DNA of 47,949 nucleotides, taken from Spirochaetales bacterium. Its GTDB lineage: Bacteria > Spirochaetota > Spirochaetia > UBA9216. The stretch is from NCBI GenBank assembly GCA_016342585.1, contig JAEINK010000039.1, positions 1-47,949 of the forward strand, written 5' to 3'. Of the stretch, positions 16,568 to 25,023 are shown piece by piece. Within the stretch, counting starts at the first letter, position 1, and each line of letters opens with the position of its first letter. The notes under the pieces are model-generated. The model made no database searches, had not been told where the DNA came from, and saw only the letters and a list, made by a program, of their open reading frames with translations. The position numbers and the translations under genes were made by a program.

Positions 16568-17412
16568 TTTTTTCCTTCCTGGTCATTTATCTGTATCTTT
16601 CCGGCGGTACCAAGCCGTTGAAGGAAGTTTTTTCTATATATGCTGGGAGCATGACCGGTGTACTGCTTAAAAACCCTGCTGAAGTGAAACTCACTGTAGA
16701 AGCAGAGCCTCTCGGCAATCGCCGCTGTTGTCATATTTGTGCTGGTCAGCATAGCCCCCGCCGCTTCAACCTTCAGGCGTGTGTAATACTTCATGGGTGT
16801 AGTTCCCATTCTCCGTCTGAAAAGTCTTATAAAATAGGCCTGAGAGAGTTCAAGACGGCCGGCGATATCATCAAGATTCAAATCTCCCATAACATTATTC
16901 TGCATAAGCCTCAGTGCTTTCTCCAGGTGAACATTGCCCTCCCGGTGGAAAGAGAGGTCCTCCCCCTCACTCAGGATGTAAAGAAAAGATATAAGCTGAT
17001 GAATTGCCGCTTTCTGAAGATTTTTTATCCCCGACATACCTCGTTCCCGCAGCTCTTCGAAAAAGAATCTGTAATTACTCCCAATGGCGTACCAGGGGCG
17101 ACGGCGGATCTCCTCCTTAAGGAGTTCTTCAACATCCTGATCGCCCCCTTCCGGCTGAATAAGGAGAGCATAATATGTGATAGGGCTTCCCGGATCTTTT
17201 ACCTTAATCGAATGTTTCACCCCGGGAGAGGTAAGAAATAGTGTTCCCGGTGTAATATTGTAGAGGGTATCTCCGGATAAAAATTTTCCCGCCCCCTGCA
17301 CAAAGTAATGGAGTTCGTAATCATTCTGTCCGTGAGTATGATATCTGCCGTGCCATTTTATCGCTTCAAGCTCTTTCATCTGATAGACAAAAACCGCATC
17401 TTTCAAGATCAT
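16564..17412 (-). CDS. AraC-family transcriptional regulator with cupin sensor
   Basis: 282 residues: an N-terminal cupin pocket (HGRYHTHGQNDYELHYFVQGAGKFL...SPGVKHSI, about residues 20-85) and a C-terminal double helix-turn-helix (about 165-265, with LDDIAGRLELSQAYFIRLFRR and the FHFSRVFKQYTGHAP signature). It is divergent from xylB, so it is the likely regulator of xylBA, though it heads its own minus-strand operon of GNAT, GyrI-like and NTF2-like genes. No ribosome site precedes the ATG; a TATAAT box ends 6 nt before it, suggesting a leaderless mRNA. Two TCAATTAT copies just upstream are candidate operator half-sites. Confidence 0.93.
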   Translation of the reverse strand: MILKDAVFVYQMKELEAIKWHGRYHTHGQNDYELHYFVQGAGKFLSGDTLYNITPGTLFLTSPGVKHSIKVKDPGSPITYYALLIQPEGGDQDVEELLKEEIRRRPWYAIGSNYRFFFEELRERGMSGIKNLQKAAIHQLISFLYILSEGEDLSFHREGNVHLEKALRLMQNNVMGDLNLDDIAGRLELSQAYFIRLFRRRMGTTPMKYYTRLKVEAAGAMLTSTNMTTAAIAERLCFYSEFHFSRVFKQYTGHAPSIYRKNFLQRLGTAGKIQINDQEGKK

Positions 17413-17415
17413 AGG

Positions 17416-17443
17416 TCAATTATATGCATCACTTATCAATTAT
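17416..17443. promoter_or_regulatory. Direct-repeat operator candidate between araC-type gene and xylB
   Basis: TCAATTAT occurs at 17416-17423 and 17436-17443, exactly 20 bp apart, so both copies face the same side of the helix. AraC-family regulators commonly bind such spaced direct half-sites. The repeats overlap the regulator's own -10/-35 boxes, implying autoregulation. Confidence 0.45.
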
Positions 17444-17448
17444 GTCCA
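17419..17448 (-). promoter_or_regulatory. Candidate leaderless promoter of the AraC-family gene
   Basis: Minus strand: TGGACA (plus 17443-17448), 18-nt spacer, perfect TATAAT (plus 17419-17424), then 6 nt to the ATG at 17412. No ribosome site fits in the remaining space. Confidence 0.6.
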
Positions 17449-17541
17449 TTCATTTCTGATTCAATCGGATCCAAAATAAAAAAAAGACTGATGAGGGATA
17501 AAACCTGTCCATCGGTGTGCACAGATGAAATGGAGTAATAA

Positions 17542-19050
17542 ATGAAAACAGTTGTCGGAATTGATAACGGGACCCAGAGTACGAAAGTCATTTTTTATGA
17601 TTATGAAAATATGAAGATTGTGGCTGAAGCTTCAGCACCCCACGATCTTATCAGCCTCTCTGCCGATGGCAAGGATGATGGAACCAGAGAGCAGGAAGCC
17701 TCCTGGTGGCTCGCTGCCCTGAAATCCTGTTTTGCAGAGATCCCCGACGATATTCGGAAAACAGCCCGGGCTGTGGGTGTTTCAGGACAACAGCATGGGT
17801 TTGTACCGGTCGACAAGGATGGAAATGTCCTTCACAGGGTAAAGCTCTGGTGTGATACGGCCACGGCCAGGGAGTGTGAAGAAATTACTTCCGATTTCGG
17901 AGGAGATGAGAAGCTTCTGAAAGAGGTCGGAAACCTTGTTCTTCCGGGCTATACCGCCGGGAAGATCCTCTGGTTTAAGAATAACTGTCCGGATGAATAT
18001 GCAAAAATGGAGAAAATCCTGCTTCCTCACGACTACCTGAACTTCTATCTGACAGGTGAATATACCATGGAACCGGGAGATGCTTCCGGCACGGCACTAT
18101 TAAACATTAAGGAAGGCCGCTGGGAAGCGGGGCTTCTTGAGATCCTTGATCCTGACAGGGATCTTTCGGGATGCCTCCCTAAACTGATAAAACCGGGGGA
18201 AACGGCAGGGAAAGTGAGCAGTAAGGCTGCCTCAGAGCTGGGTCTTCCGGAAGGGATCCCCGTCTCCTCCGGGGGCGGAGACAACATGATGGGCGCCATC
18301 GGCACAGGTACGGTAAAAGACGGATTCCTTACCATGAGCCTCGGGACTTCCGGAACCATCTATGGTTATTCGGATACCCCGGTGATCGATCCTGCGGGAA
18401 ACCTGGCTGCCTTCTTCTCCTCAACAGGAGGATGGCTCCCCCTTCTATGTACAATGAACTGTACAGTGGCATCCGAGCTTATGCGTGAACTCTTTGATCG
18501 GGATTTAAAGGAATTAAACAGCCTGGCAGAAAAATCACCCATCGGAAGTGCCGGAATCATTACCCTCCCCTTTTTTAACGGAGAGAGGACACCAAACCTT
18601 CCCAATGGAAAGGGTTGTCTTGTCGGGATGACCGGATCAAATGTAAAAGAGGAGAATATCCTCCGTTCGGCTATGGAATCGGCCATCCTGGGGATGAAAC
18701 TCGGTCTGGACAGCTTCAGAGCACTGGGATTTCAACCGAAAGAGGTCAGACTCATAGGAGGTGGAGCAAAATCCCCCCTATGGCGGCAGATTGCAGCAGA
18801 TGTTCTGGACCTTCCGGTTCAGGTTCCTGTCATTGAGGAGGCAGCCGCCTTCGGCGGGGCACTCCAGGCCCTCTGGACTCTGGAGAAAATTGGGGGAAAC
18901 GATGAAGACATCACAAGAATAATCGATACCCACGTTAAACTGGAAGAGTCAAAATCATGCATGCCGAATAAAGAGAGCGTCGATCAGTATGATGACCTCT
19001 ATAGAACCTATAACACATATGTAGCGGCCCTCACGGGGCTGTTTCAATAA
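17542..19050 (+). CDS. xylB: Xylulokinase
   Basis: 502 residues, the usual length. FGGY kinase that phosphorylates D-xylulose to xylulose 5-phosphate for the pentose phosphate pathway. Seen: the N-terminal phosphate loop [29 protein letters not shown] with the catalytic-region SGQQHG, the second-domain loop [10 protein letters not shown], and the C-terminal [21 protein letters not shown] typical of XylB. TGGAG ribosome site. It precedes xylA by 28 bp, so the two are one operon, and a divergent AraC-type regulator lies upstream. No xylose transporter is in the window. Cytoplasmic. Confidence 0.96.
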   Translation: MKTVVGIDNGTQSTKVIFYDYENMKIVAEASAPHDLISLSADGKDDGTREQEASWWLAALKSCFAEIPDDIRKTARAVGVSGQQHGFVPVDKDGNVLHRVKLWCDTATARECEEITSDFGGDEKLLKEVGNLVLPGYTAGKILWFKNNCPDEYAKMEKILLPHDYLNFYLTGEYTMEPGDASGTALLNIKEGRWEAGLLEILDPDRDLSGCLPKLIKPGETAGKVSSKAASELGLPEGIPVSSGGGDNMMGAIGTGTVKDGFLTMSLGTSGTIYGYSDTPVIDPAGNLAAFFSSTGGWLPLLCTMNCTVASELMRELFDRDLKELNSLAEKSPIGSAGIITLPFFNGERTPNLPNGKGCLVGMTGSNVKEENILRSAMESAILGMKLGLDSFRALGFQPKEVRLIGGGAKSPLWRQIAADVLDLPVQVPVIEEAAAFGGALQALWTLEKIGGNDEDITRIIDTHVKLEESKSCMPNKESVDQYDDLYRTYNTYVAALTGLFQ

Positions 19051-19078
19051 GAACGAAAACTTATCACAGGAGAGAGAT

Positions 19079-20413
19079 ATGAGTAATTATTTTACAGGTA
19101 ATGAAGAATTTTTCAAAGGAATCGGAAAAGTTGGATACGAAGGGAAGGGTTCGGACAACCCCCTGGCTTTTAAATTTTATGATCCCGATAAGGTTGTAGC
19201 CGGCAAAACAATGAAAGAACATCTCAGGTTCTCTGTCGCTTACTGGCACTCTTTTTGTGCTACAGGAACCGATCCCTTTGGCCCGGGAACAATTGTTCAC
19301 CCCTGGGACGACGCCGATCCCATGACTGCTGCCATGAAAAAGGCTGATGCCGCTTTCGAGTTCACCACAAAAATGGGTATCGACTACTACTGTTTCCACG
19401 ATGTGGATGCCTCCCCCGACTCTGACAATCTGGCCGAGTACGAGAAAAACTATAAGACCACAGCCGAATACTTAAAGAAATTACAGGATGCCACAGGTGT
19501 AAAACTCCTCTGGAACACTTCAAATGTATTCTCCAATCCCATCTTTATGAACGGTGCTGCATCCAACCCTGATTTTAATGTCCTCGCCAGGGCAGCCGCA
19601 CAGGTTAAAAACTCACTTGATTATAACGTTATGCTTGGCGGAGCAAATTATGTATTCTGGGGCGGACGTGAAGGGTATATGTCACTTCTCAACACAGATA
19701 TGAAACGTGAAAAAGAGCATATTGCCCAATTTTTCACCATGGCACGGGATTACGGACGAAAAATAGGCTTCAAGGGTACCTTCCTTATCGAGCCCAAACC
19801 CATGGAACCCACAAAGCACCAGTACGACTTCGATGCAGAAACTGCGATCGGATTCTTAAAAGCCAATGGACTGGCAGAAGACTTCAAATGCAACATCGAA
19901 GCCAACCACGCTACCCTTGCGGGGCACACTTTTACACACGACCTTCAGGTTTGTGCCGACGAGGGAATGCTCGGTTCAGTTGATGCCAACAAGGGAGATC
20001 CCCAGAACGGCTGGGACACAGATGAATTCCCCACCTCCATTTATGAAACCACCGAAGCCATGATGGTCATCCTCAAACAGGGTGGTCTTGGAAACGGCGG
20101 ACTCAACTTCGATGCCAAAATCCGTCGAAATTCTACCGACATGGAAGATCTCTTTATCGCCCATATCGGCGGGATGGATGTTTTTGCGCTCGGTCTTGAA
20201 ATGGCGGACAAGATCATCACCGACGGTAAGTTCGACAGGATGATGAAAGAAAGATACGCCTCTTTTGATTCCGGTAAGGGCGCCGAATTTGAAGCCGGCA
20301 AGATGAGCCTGGAAGATCTCCGGGACTACGCAGCCGCGGCGGGAACTCCTGCACAGATTTCCGGTAAACAGGAACTTCTTGAGAGTATGGTTAATCAGTA
20401 CCTTTTCAAATAG
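19079..20413 (+). CDS. xylA: Xylose isomerase
   Basis: 444 residues, class II (long) xylose isomerase. It converts D-xylose to D-xylulose using two divalent metal ions. Seen: [11 protein letters not shown] with the base-region histidine and aspartates, [25 protein letters not shown], the metal-site [18 protein letters not shown], and [15 protein letters not shown]. The start follows AGGAGAG. Codon use looks cleaner and biased compared with neighbouring genes, fitting high expression. It ends at a terminator. Confidence 0.98.
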   Translation: MSNYFTGNEEFFKGIGKVGYEGKGSDNPLAFKFYDPDKVVAGKTMKEHLRFSVAYWHSFCATGTDPFGPGTIVHPWDDADPMTAAMKKADAAFEFTTKMGIDYYCFHDVDASPDSDNLAEYEKNYKTTAEYLKKLQDATGVKLLWNTSNVFSNPIFMNGAASNPDFNVLARAAAQVKNSLDYNVMLGGANYVFWGGREGYMSLLNTDMKREKEHIAQFFTMARDYGRKIGFKGTFLIEPKPMEPTKHQYDFDAETAIGFLKANGLAEDFKCNIEANHATLAGHTFTHDLQVCADEGMLGSVDANKGDPQNGWDTDEFPTSIYETTEAMMVILKQGGLGNGGLNFDAKIRRNSTDMEDLFIAHIGGMDVFALGLEMADKIITDGKFDRMMKERYASFDSGKGAEFEAGKMSLEDLRDYAAAAGTPAQISGKQELLESMVNQYLFK

Positions 20414-20488
20414 GTTTAAAAGGGTAGCTTGCCGGCCGTACCGACAGCAATCTTTTTCATATAATCTTTTTCTTCCTTATTTTGTCTT

Positions 20489-20527
20489 CCGGTGACCCTC
20501 CACAGAGGGTTGTCGGGGGGCTTTTTT
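20489..20527 (+). terminator. Rho-independent terminator of xylBA
   Basis: Stem CCGGTGACCCTC (20489-20500) with GAGGGTTGTCGG (20505-20516), twelve pairs including three G-T pairs and a 4-nt loop, followed by a G run and six T residues (20522-20527). It lies 76 bp after the xylA stop. Confidence 0.85.
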
Positions 20528-20571
20528 CGGGGGAAGGATTTTTTCAAAAGTAGTTGTTTTTATAGCATATT

Positions 20572-20594
20572 GCCACGGAGTTCACGGATAGGTA
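20572..20594 (+). repeat. 23-bp direct repeat, left copy flanking the Rpn remnant
   Basis: The 23 bases starting GCCACGGAGTTCACGG are identical to 21458-21480. Weaker similarity (purine-rich, GGAAGAGAA) extends about 30 bp to the right of both copies. The two copies bracket the Rpn gene remnant. Confidence 0.85.
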
Positions 20595-20689
20595 TGGGCT
20601 GGAGCAGAGAGGGAAGAGAAGTAAAATAAAAACATTTATATTACAACCTAAGGTCTGGCCTTATAATGCTCAGAGATTTTATTATATAT

Positions 20690-21436
20690 TCACCTTTTCA
20701 GGTACTGTTCAACTTCTGATAGTGTTATTTCCAGCATCTCGGCGATCTGCTTTTCGGTAAGACCGTGTTTTTTCATCTTGCGGGAGGACTCACCCAGTCC
20801 TTCTTTCAGTCCTTCTTCACGACCTTCTTTACGACCTTCCTCATGAGCATAATGGTTTCGTGAGGCCTCATCCTTCCTTGCTTTTTCACGAGCATCATAT
20901 AGTTCCTTATACTGGTCTTCAATTGTAAACTTCTGATAAGATTCATGAGCTTTCTTCATGATTGAATCCCCCTTGAGGAGCAGCCTTTCAAGCTCCTCTT
21001 CACTTACCCGCCCTTCCTGAATGAAAAAGTATGCCCACTTTTCCAGGCGGGTATGAAGGTTATTTCTCACATCCAGATTCATCTTCGGTAACTCGAAGAA
21101 GTGAATTTGCATCTGACCACATAATATCATATCTTTTTGAGTCATTTCCAGTGGCAGAAAACAGCTATGTGGTCTGTCCAGACCTTTAAACTGGACATAA
21201 TCGAGAACATTGATGCAAATCACAGGGTTGAGATCACCATATTTTTCACCCTCTCCCAGCTGCTCGGTATAGAGTTTTGCCCAGTAGTACAGGGTTCTAT
21301 TTCTGAATGCAGAATCATTGAACACCTGTATTTCGACATTGAACTGCCGATTTGCAGAATCTCTGGCTTTCACATCCAGTATGGACTCTTTGCCTCCGGC
21401 TATCGTCACCAGATTGAGGTGATTTTCTTTATGCAA
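20690..21436 (-). pseudogene. Rpn/PDDEXK_2-family nuclease, N-terminally truncated remnant
   Basis: 248 codons from a TTG. Recombination-promoting nuclease (Rpn, 'transposase_31-like') family. Nuclease-core motifs ILDVKA and FNVEIQV, the middle RNRTLYYWAKLYTEQL, and the charged C-terminal tail with REEGLKEGL and LTEKQIAEML are all typical. The family normally has about 60 more N-terminal residues (with an FKKIFG-type motif). Here an in-frame stop lies four codons before the TTG and the upstream DNA is a repeat, so the N-terminus is lost. Probably a decayed copy, though a short active product cannot be excluded. It is flanked by 23-bp direct repeats. Confidence 0.78.
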
Positions 21437-21457
21437 AGTTACTTTTTAAAGGGTATG

Positions 21458-21480
21458 GCCACGGAGTTCACGGATAGGTA
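21458..21480 (+). repeat. 23-bp direct repeat, right copy, with nearby inverted arm
   Basis: Identical to 20572-20594. The core GCCACGGAG also appears inverted as CTCCGTGGC at 21551-21559, so the interval 21458-21559 is bounded by inverted ends. Apart from this, 21437-21807 shows no gene. Confidence 0.82.
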
Positions 21481-21807
21481 AGGGGTGGCGCGGAGCAAAG
21501 AAGGAAGAGAAAAACTCAATGTTTTCGCTGCCTGTCTTTACTCTATATCACTCCGTGGCTTAAAAAGATAAGGTAGTTTGTATCTAAGAAACAAATCGTT
21601 TACGACAATGAAAGTATAGGCAGTTCGATAAACATACACTTAAATGATTACTGCTCTTCCTCTCCTTCAGTTTTTTCAGTGTACCTTTCGTTTTTCAAAA
21701 TTCAAGCCCAAGGCAAGTGACCGCAACAGCTGCGCTGCAGACGGTCAGGCCTGACTTTAGAAAAAGCGAATGGTGATTAGATACATAAAATTTCAGGAGG
21801 CTACAAT

Positions 21808-22119
21808 ATGCTGTATGAAAAACTTTCCTACGAGGTCATCGGAAGCTGTATCCGGGTGCACAAGGAGATTGGCCCCGGTCTATTGGAGCAATGCTACCAC
21901 AATGCCCCTATACGGTACTGTATAAGGGGCAGGTGGTCGGAGAGTATATGGCAGACCGGTAGTGATAATATGGTTATTCTGGAACTTAAGGCGGTAAAGG
22001 CTTTGGACAATGCTCATATGGCACAGCTGATAAACTACCTTCACATTTCGGGATGTCGAGTGGGGTATTTGGTTATTTTTCAGAGGCCGAAGCTGGAGTT
22101 TAAGAGGCTTGTGGTTTAA
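21808..22119 (+). pseudogene. GxxExxY-family protein, frameshifted and internally deleted
   Basis: The frame starts after AGGAGG and reads 103 codons. The N-terminus (EVIGSCIRVHKEIGPGLLEQCYHNA) and C-terminus (VILELKAVKALDNAHMAQLINYL...) match the GxxExxY (PDDEXK_3-like) family, normally about 125-130 residues. The middle does not. There, the +2 frame at 21918-21965 encodes the missing family block YTVLYKGQVVGEYMAD, which holds the motif aspartate. Restoring one base near 21957 and one near 21963 would rejoin it with the C-terminal frame. So the gene suffered an internal deletion plus two single-base losses that happen to keep an open frame. Confidence 0.85.
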
Positions 22120-22186
22120 GATCCCTATACTTCCGGCAGATAAAAATCAAATCCCTATCCAATACCTTATTTGAAGCAATAATATA

Positions 22187-22238
22187 CCCCCGAAAGCCTT
22201 CGATTCGATACTCCAATCGATCTACCAGCATCCGGGGG
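22187..22238. other. Nested inverted repeats, possible structured RNA
   Basis: CCCCCG (22187-22192) can pair with CGGGGG (22233-22238), and inside it CGATT (22201-22205) with AATCG (22215-22219). No ORF is present in the 310-bp gap 22120-22429. Whether it is transcribed, or is part of the decayed GxxExxY element, cannot be told. Confidence 0.35.
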
Positions 22239-22395
22239 AAACTCGTTTTTACTCCTAAAAGGAGAAGGCATAGTCCTGTTCATCATGACTTCATTGTAAG
22301 CTGTCGGCGGAAAGGGCGAATCGAAAAGAATTATTATGACTATTCGCAATAAACCTCCCGCCATAATATCAGATTTTTAAGCCTCCAAAAATACC

Positions 22396-22423
22396 TTGAC
22401 ATACTACTATACATATGTATAGT
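22396..22423 (+). promoter_or_regulatory. Promoter with an 18-bp palindromic operator for the radical SAM repair genes
   Basis: Perfect TTGACA (22396-22401), 16-nt spacer, TATAGT (22418-22423), then 6 nt to the ATG at 22430. The perfect palindrome ACTATACATATGTATAGT covers 22406-22423, that is the spacer and the whole -10 box, as expected of a repressor operator. No ribosome site precedes the ATG, so the mRNA would be leaderless. Confidence 0.75.
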
Positions 22424-22429
22424 TAAAAT

Positions 22430-23677
22430 ATGACCCTGATAGAAAAAGTAGGACTCCTGGCAGAGGGAGCAAAGTATGATGTTTCCTGTTCCTCCAGCGG
22501 AAGCGGCAGGACAAATCAACCTGGAGGACTTGGGAATTCACTGCCAGCCGGGGTCTGCCACTCCTGGGCTTCCGACGGACGATGCATATCACTCCTTAAA
22601 ATTCTCCTTTCCAACAACTGTGCCTGGGATTGCTCCTACTGCCGAATTCGCAAGTCGAATGATATGCCCCGGACAACCCTCATGCCCGATGAACTTATAG
22701 AACTCACCTTGAATCTATACCGCAGGAATTACATCGAGGGGCTTTTCCTGAGCTCTGCCGTCCTGGGGGATCCGGATAAAACCATGGAGCTGATGCTTCG
22801 GGTCGTGAAGAAACTGCGGCAGGCTCATAATTTCAACGGCTACATTCATCTGAAGGCCATCCCCGGAGCGGGAGAACATCTGATAAGGGAAGCCGGATTA
22901 TACGCCGACAGGATGAGCGTTAATATCGAGCTTCCCACTTCCGAGTCCTTAAAAATACTGGCCCCCCAGAAGGAGAGGCAGGCCATCATCGGCCCCATGA
23001 AACTTCTGGGGAATGAATATTCCCAGATTCAGGCCGATCAAAACAGCAGGCTCCCTTCTATCCGCCGTAGCCTGCCGAACTTCCTCCCTGCAGGCCACAC
23101 CACCCAGATGATCATCGGGGCAAGCCCGGAGACGGACCTTCATATAGTCCACCTAATGGAAAACCTCTATCAGAAATTTAATTTAAAACGGGTATACTAC
23201 TCGGCCTATGTTCCGGTTAATGATGATAACCGGTTGCCTGCCCTGGCGATGCCGCCCTTGAAACGGGAGCACCGGCTCTACCAGGCGGATTGGCTCCTCC
23301 GGTTCTATAAATATAAGGCCTATGAACTTCTGGATGAAACCTTTCCCAATCTGGATGACGAGCTTGATCCCAAGGCCTCCTGGGCGGTGCGGAACCATGA
23401 GTTTTTCCCACTGGAGATAAACAGGGCCTCCTATGAAGAGATTTTAAGGGTCCCGGGGATCGGGGTAACATCGGCCCTTCGGATTATCAAAGCCCGCCGA
23501 CAGGTACCCCTCGACTTTCCCAATCTTAAAAAGATGGGAGTAGTACTGAAACGCGCCCGTTTTTTCATACTCTGCAAGGGAAAATCCATGGATTACATAC
23601 AAGTCGGGGGTCCTGACCTCCGGATAAAACTCCTCTCGGGATTACCCGTACCGGATCGACAGCTGAGGCTATTTTAA
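22430..23677 (+). CDS. Putative DNA modification/repair radical SAM protein
   Basis: 415 residues, family TIGR03916 (radical SAM protein linked to a uracil-DNA-glycosylase-like partner). The SAM-cluster motif is CAWDCSYC near residue 63, after the family's KYDVSCSSSGSGR opening. The C-terminal part (RASYEEILRVPGIGVTSALRIIKARR, about 325-350) is a helix-hairpin-helix DNA-binding motif. It is found in genomes together with the DUF4130 protein, encoded 5 bp downstream here. The reaction is not established. The start at 22430 matches the family start and leaves no room for a ribosome site. Confidence 0.93.
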   Translation: MTLIEKVGLLAEGAKYDVSCSSSGSGRTNQPGGLGNSLPAGVCHSWASDGRCISLLKILLSNNCAWDCSYCRIRKSNDMPRTTLMPDELIELTLNLYRRNYIEGLFLSSAVLGDPDKTMELMLRVVKKLRQAHNFNGYIHLKAIPGAGEHLIREAGLYADRMSVNIELPTSESLKILAPQKERQAIIGPMKLLGNEYSQIQADQNSRLPSIRRSLPNFLPAGHTTQMIIGASPETDLHIVHLMENLYQKFNLKRVYYSAYVPVNDDNRLPALAMPPLKREHRLYQADWLLRFYKYKAYELLDETFPNLDDELDPKASWAVRNHEFFPLEINRASYEEILRVPGIGVTSALRIIKARRQVPLDFPNLKKMGVVLKRARFFILCKGKSMDYIQVGGPDLRIKLLSGLPVPDRQLRLF

Positions 23678-23682
23678 ATACC

Positions 23683-24450
23683 ATGGAAAGACTGAAGCTG
23701 CTCTACGACGGAAGTCTTGAAGGATTTTTCACAGCCGTATTCACAGCCAACAGGGACGGGAAACATTTTGGAAGCGCTTCTATCAACACAAAAAAAAAGT
23801 ACAAACCAGATCTATTTGAGGAAGTGATCGAGATCCCCACACGACAGGATGAAGCCCTCAGGGTATTGGATGGAATAGTCCGGAAAATGAACAAAACAGG
23901 ACTCAATACGATTACCAGGGCGTTTCTTTCGGAAGCAGAAGAGTGTGAGGATGTAATTCACAGATTCATACGAAAAGGGATGCGATTTGGTTCGGGGTTC
24001 ATTGAGAATATGACCGACCCCGACGCGGTAAAGGTTATGGAGATGTCCCGAAAAACAATGCGGGAGTATCACCGGTTCCTGGGACTTCTCCGGTTCAAAA
24101 CATTATCCACAGGAGAGTATTATGCCCCTTTTAAACCTGACACCAACCTCCTGCCCCTCCTTGGCCGCCACTTTGCATCCCGGTTCCCGGATCAGGCCTG
24201 GATGATCCATGACAAAAGAAGGGATACGGCCCTTGTGCATATCGATGGAAAAGTTGAAATTATCAATTTTGAAGTAAACCTTGAATCTATAAAAGAGATA
24301 GAATCCGCCGCAGGAGAGGACCCCTGGAAAGAACTATGGAAGATCTATCATAAAAAAATAGGAATAGAAGAACGGATAAATCCAGGACTGCAAATGAACT
24401 TTATGCCGAAAAAACATTGGGAGTATCTTCCGGAGATGGAAGAGGACTGA
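23683..24450 (+). CDS. TIGR03915/DUF4130 family putative DNA repair protein
   Basis: 255 residues. It opens LKLLYDGSLEGFFTAVF, the hallmark of this family, and continues with RFGSGFIENMTDPDAVKV and KTMREYHRFLGLLRFKTL. The C-terminal half has the DUF4130 pattern RFPDQAWMIHDKRRDTALVH and the final NPGLQMNFMPKKHWEYLPEM. The family is regarded as uracil-DNA-glycosylase-like and always pairs with the radical SAM protein encoded just upstream; the two probably act on the same DNA lesion. Its stop codon overlaps a 21-bp repeat. Confidence 0.92.
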   Translation: MERLKLLYDGSLEGFFTAVFTANRDGKHFGSASINTKKKYKPDLFEEVIEIPTRQDEALRVLDGIVRKMNKTGLNTITRAFLSEAEECEDVIHRFIRKGMRFGSGFIENMTDPDAVKVMEMSRKTMREYHRFLGLLRFKTLSTGEYYAPFKPDTNLLPLLGRHFASRFPDQAWMIHDKRRDTALVHIDGKVEIINFEVNLESIKEIESAAGEDPWKELWKIYHKKIGIEERINPGLQMNFMPKKHWEYLPEMEED

Positions 24451-24469
24451 TTGAATCGGAGATAATAAT
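24449..24469 (+). repeat. 21-bp direct repeat, left copy flanking the lipoprotein pair
   Basis: The 21 bases starting GATTGAATCGGAG match 26008-26028 at 20 of 21 positions (T versus C at the eighth base). The copy begins inside the DUF4130 stop codon and ends at the stop codon of the lipoprotein gene, so the two-gene insert fits exactly between the copies. Confidence 0.8.
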
Positions 24470-25023
24470 TAATACCCCAGCAGGGTAGATGAGAAATCAA
24501 GTTTAAAAAATTCTCTCTCTTCTGGAAATTTCACTTTAAACTGCAACTGAGGGGAGAAGGTCTTTTCGACAGACAGACCGTTAACCATTTCAAATGCAAC
24601 TTGAGCCTCATCACCTGGTTCCAGCCGGAGAAAACTCCTCTCCGGTTGGATCTCAGAATAAATAATCTCCAGGGTTTGTCTCTCTTCATAAACGGGGACC
24701 TCCTCCAGCCAGCAGAGGCTCTCATCTTCTGAGCACCTTTCTATATAATCCGTTCCGATACGTACTTTATCACTGTGGTTCTCCTCTCCTATACGGCGGT
24801 TAATTATATATAGATTTACCTCCACAGGCTGGACTCCATTATTCTCCAAGAGTAAAACCAGATGATCCTTTGTGGATGGATACAGGCTGAATTTGAACTT
24901 ACCAATCCTGTGGGGACCGGGACCGTTGAAAACCGGTACCCCCACATAAAACCCGGCGCAGCCGGTAAGCAACAGGGTCATGACAATCAGTACAAAAAGA
25001 ACTCCCTTTTTTTTATAATTCAC
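24469..25023 (-). CDS. Lipoprotein of unknown function
   Basis: 184 residues from a GTG at 25023. That start has a GGAAGGA ribosome site 6 nt upstream and opens MNYKKKGVLF followed by a hydrophobic run and lipobox LTGC, so the longer frame was rejected. The mature part reads like an immunoglobulin-type sandwich (VLLLENNGVQPVEVNLYIINRR and RLEPGDEAQVAFEM). No named family recognised. It overlaps the Omp28-like gene by 11 bp and is translationally coupled to it. Periplasmic or surface placement is inferred. Confidence 0.72.
   Translation of the reverse strand: MNYKKKGVLFVLIVMTLLLTGCAGFYVGVPVFNGPGPHRIGKFKFSLYPSTKDHLVLLLENNGVQPVEVNLYIINRRIGEENHSDKVRIGTDYIERCSEDESLCWLEEVPVYEERQTLEIIYSEIQPERSFLRLEPGDEAQVAFEMVNGLSVEKTFSPQLQFKVKFPEEREFFKLDFSSTLLGY

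Noticed and set aside
22393..22430. Known LexA box upstream of the radical SAM gene
   Set aside because: The palindrome does not match the E. coli, Bacillus or Leptospira LexA boxes that I know, so only an unnamed operator is claimed.
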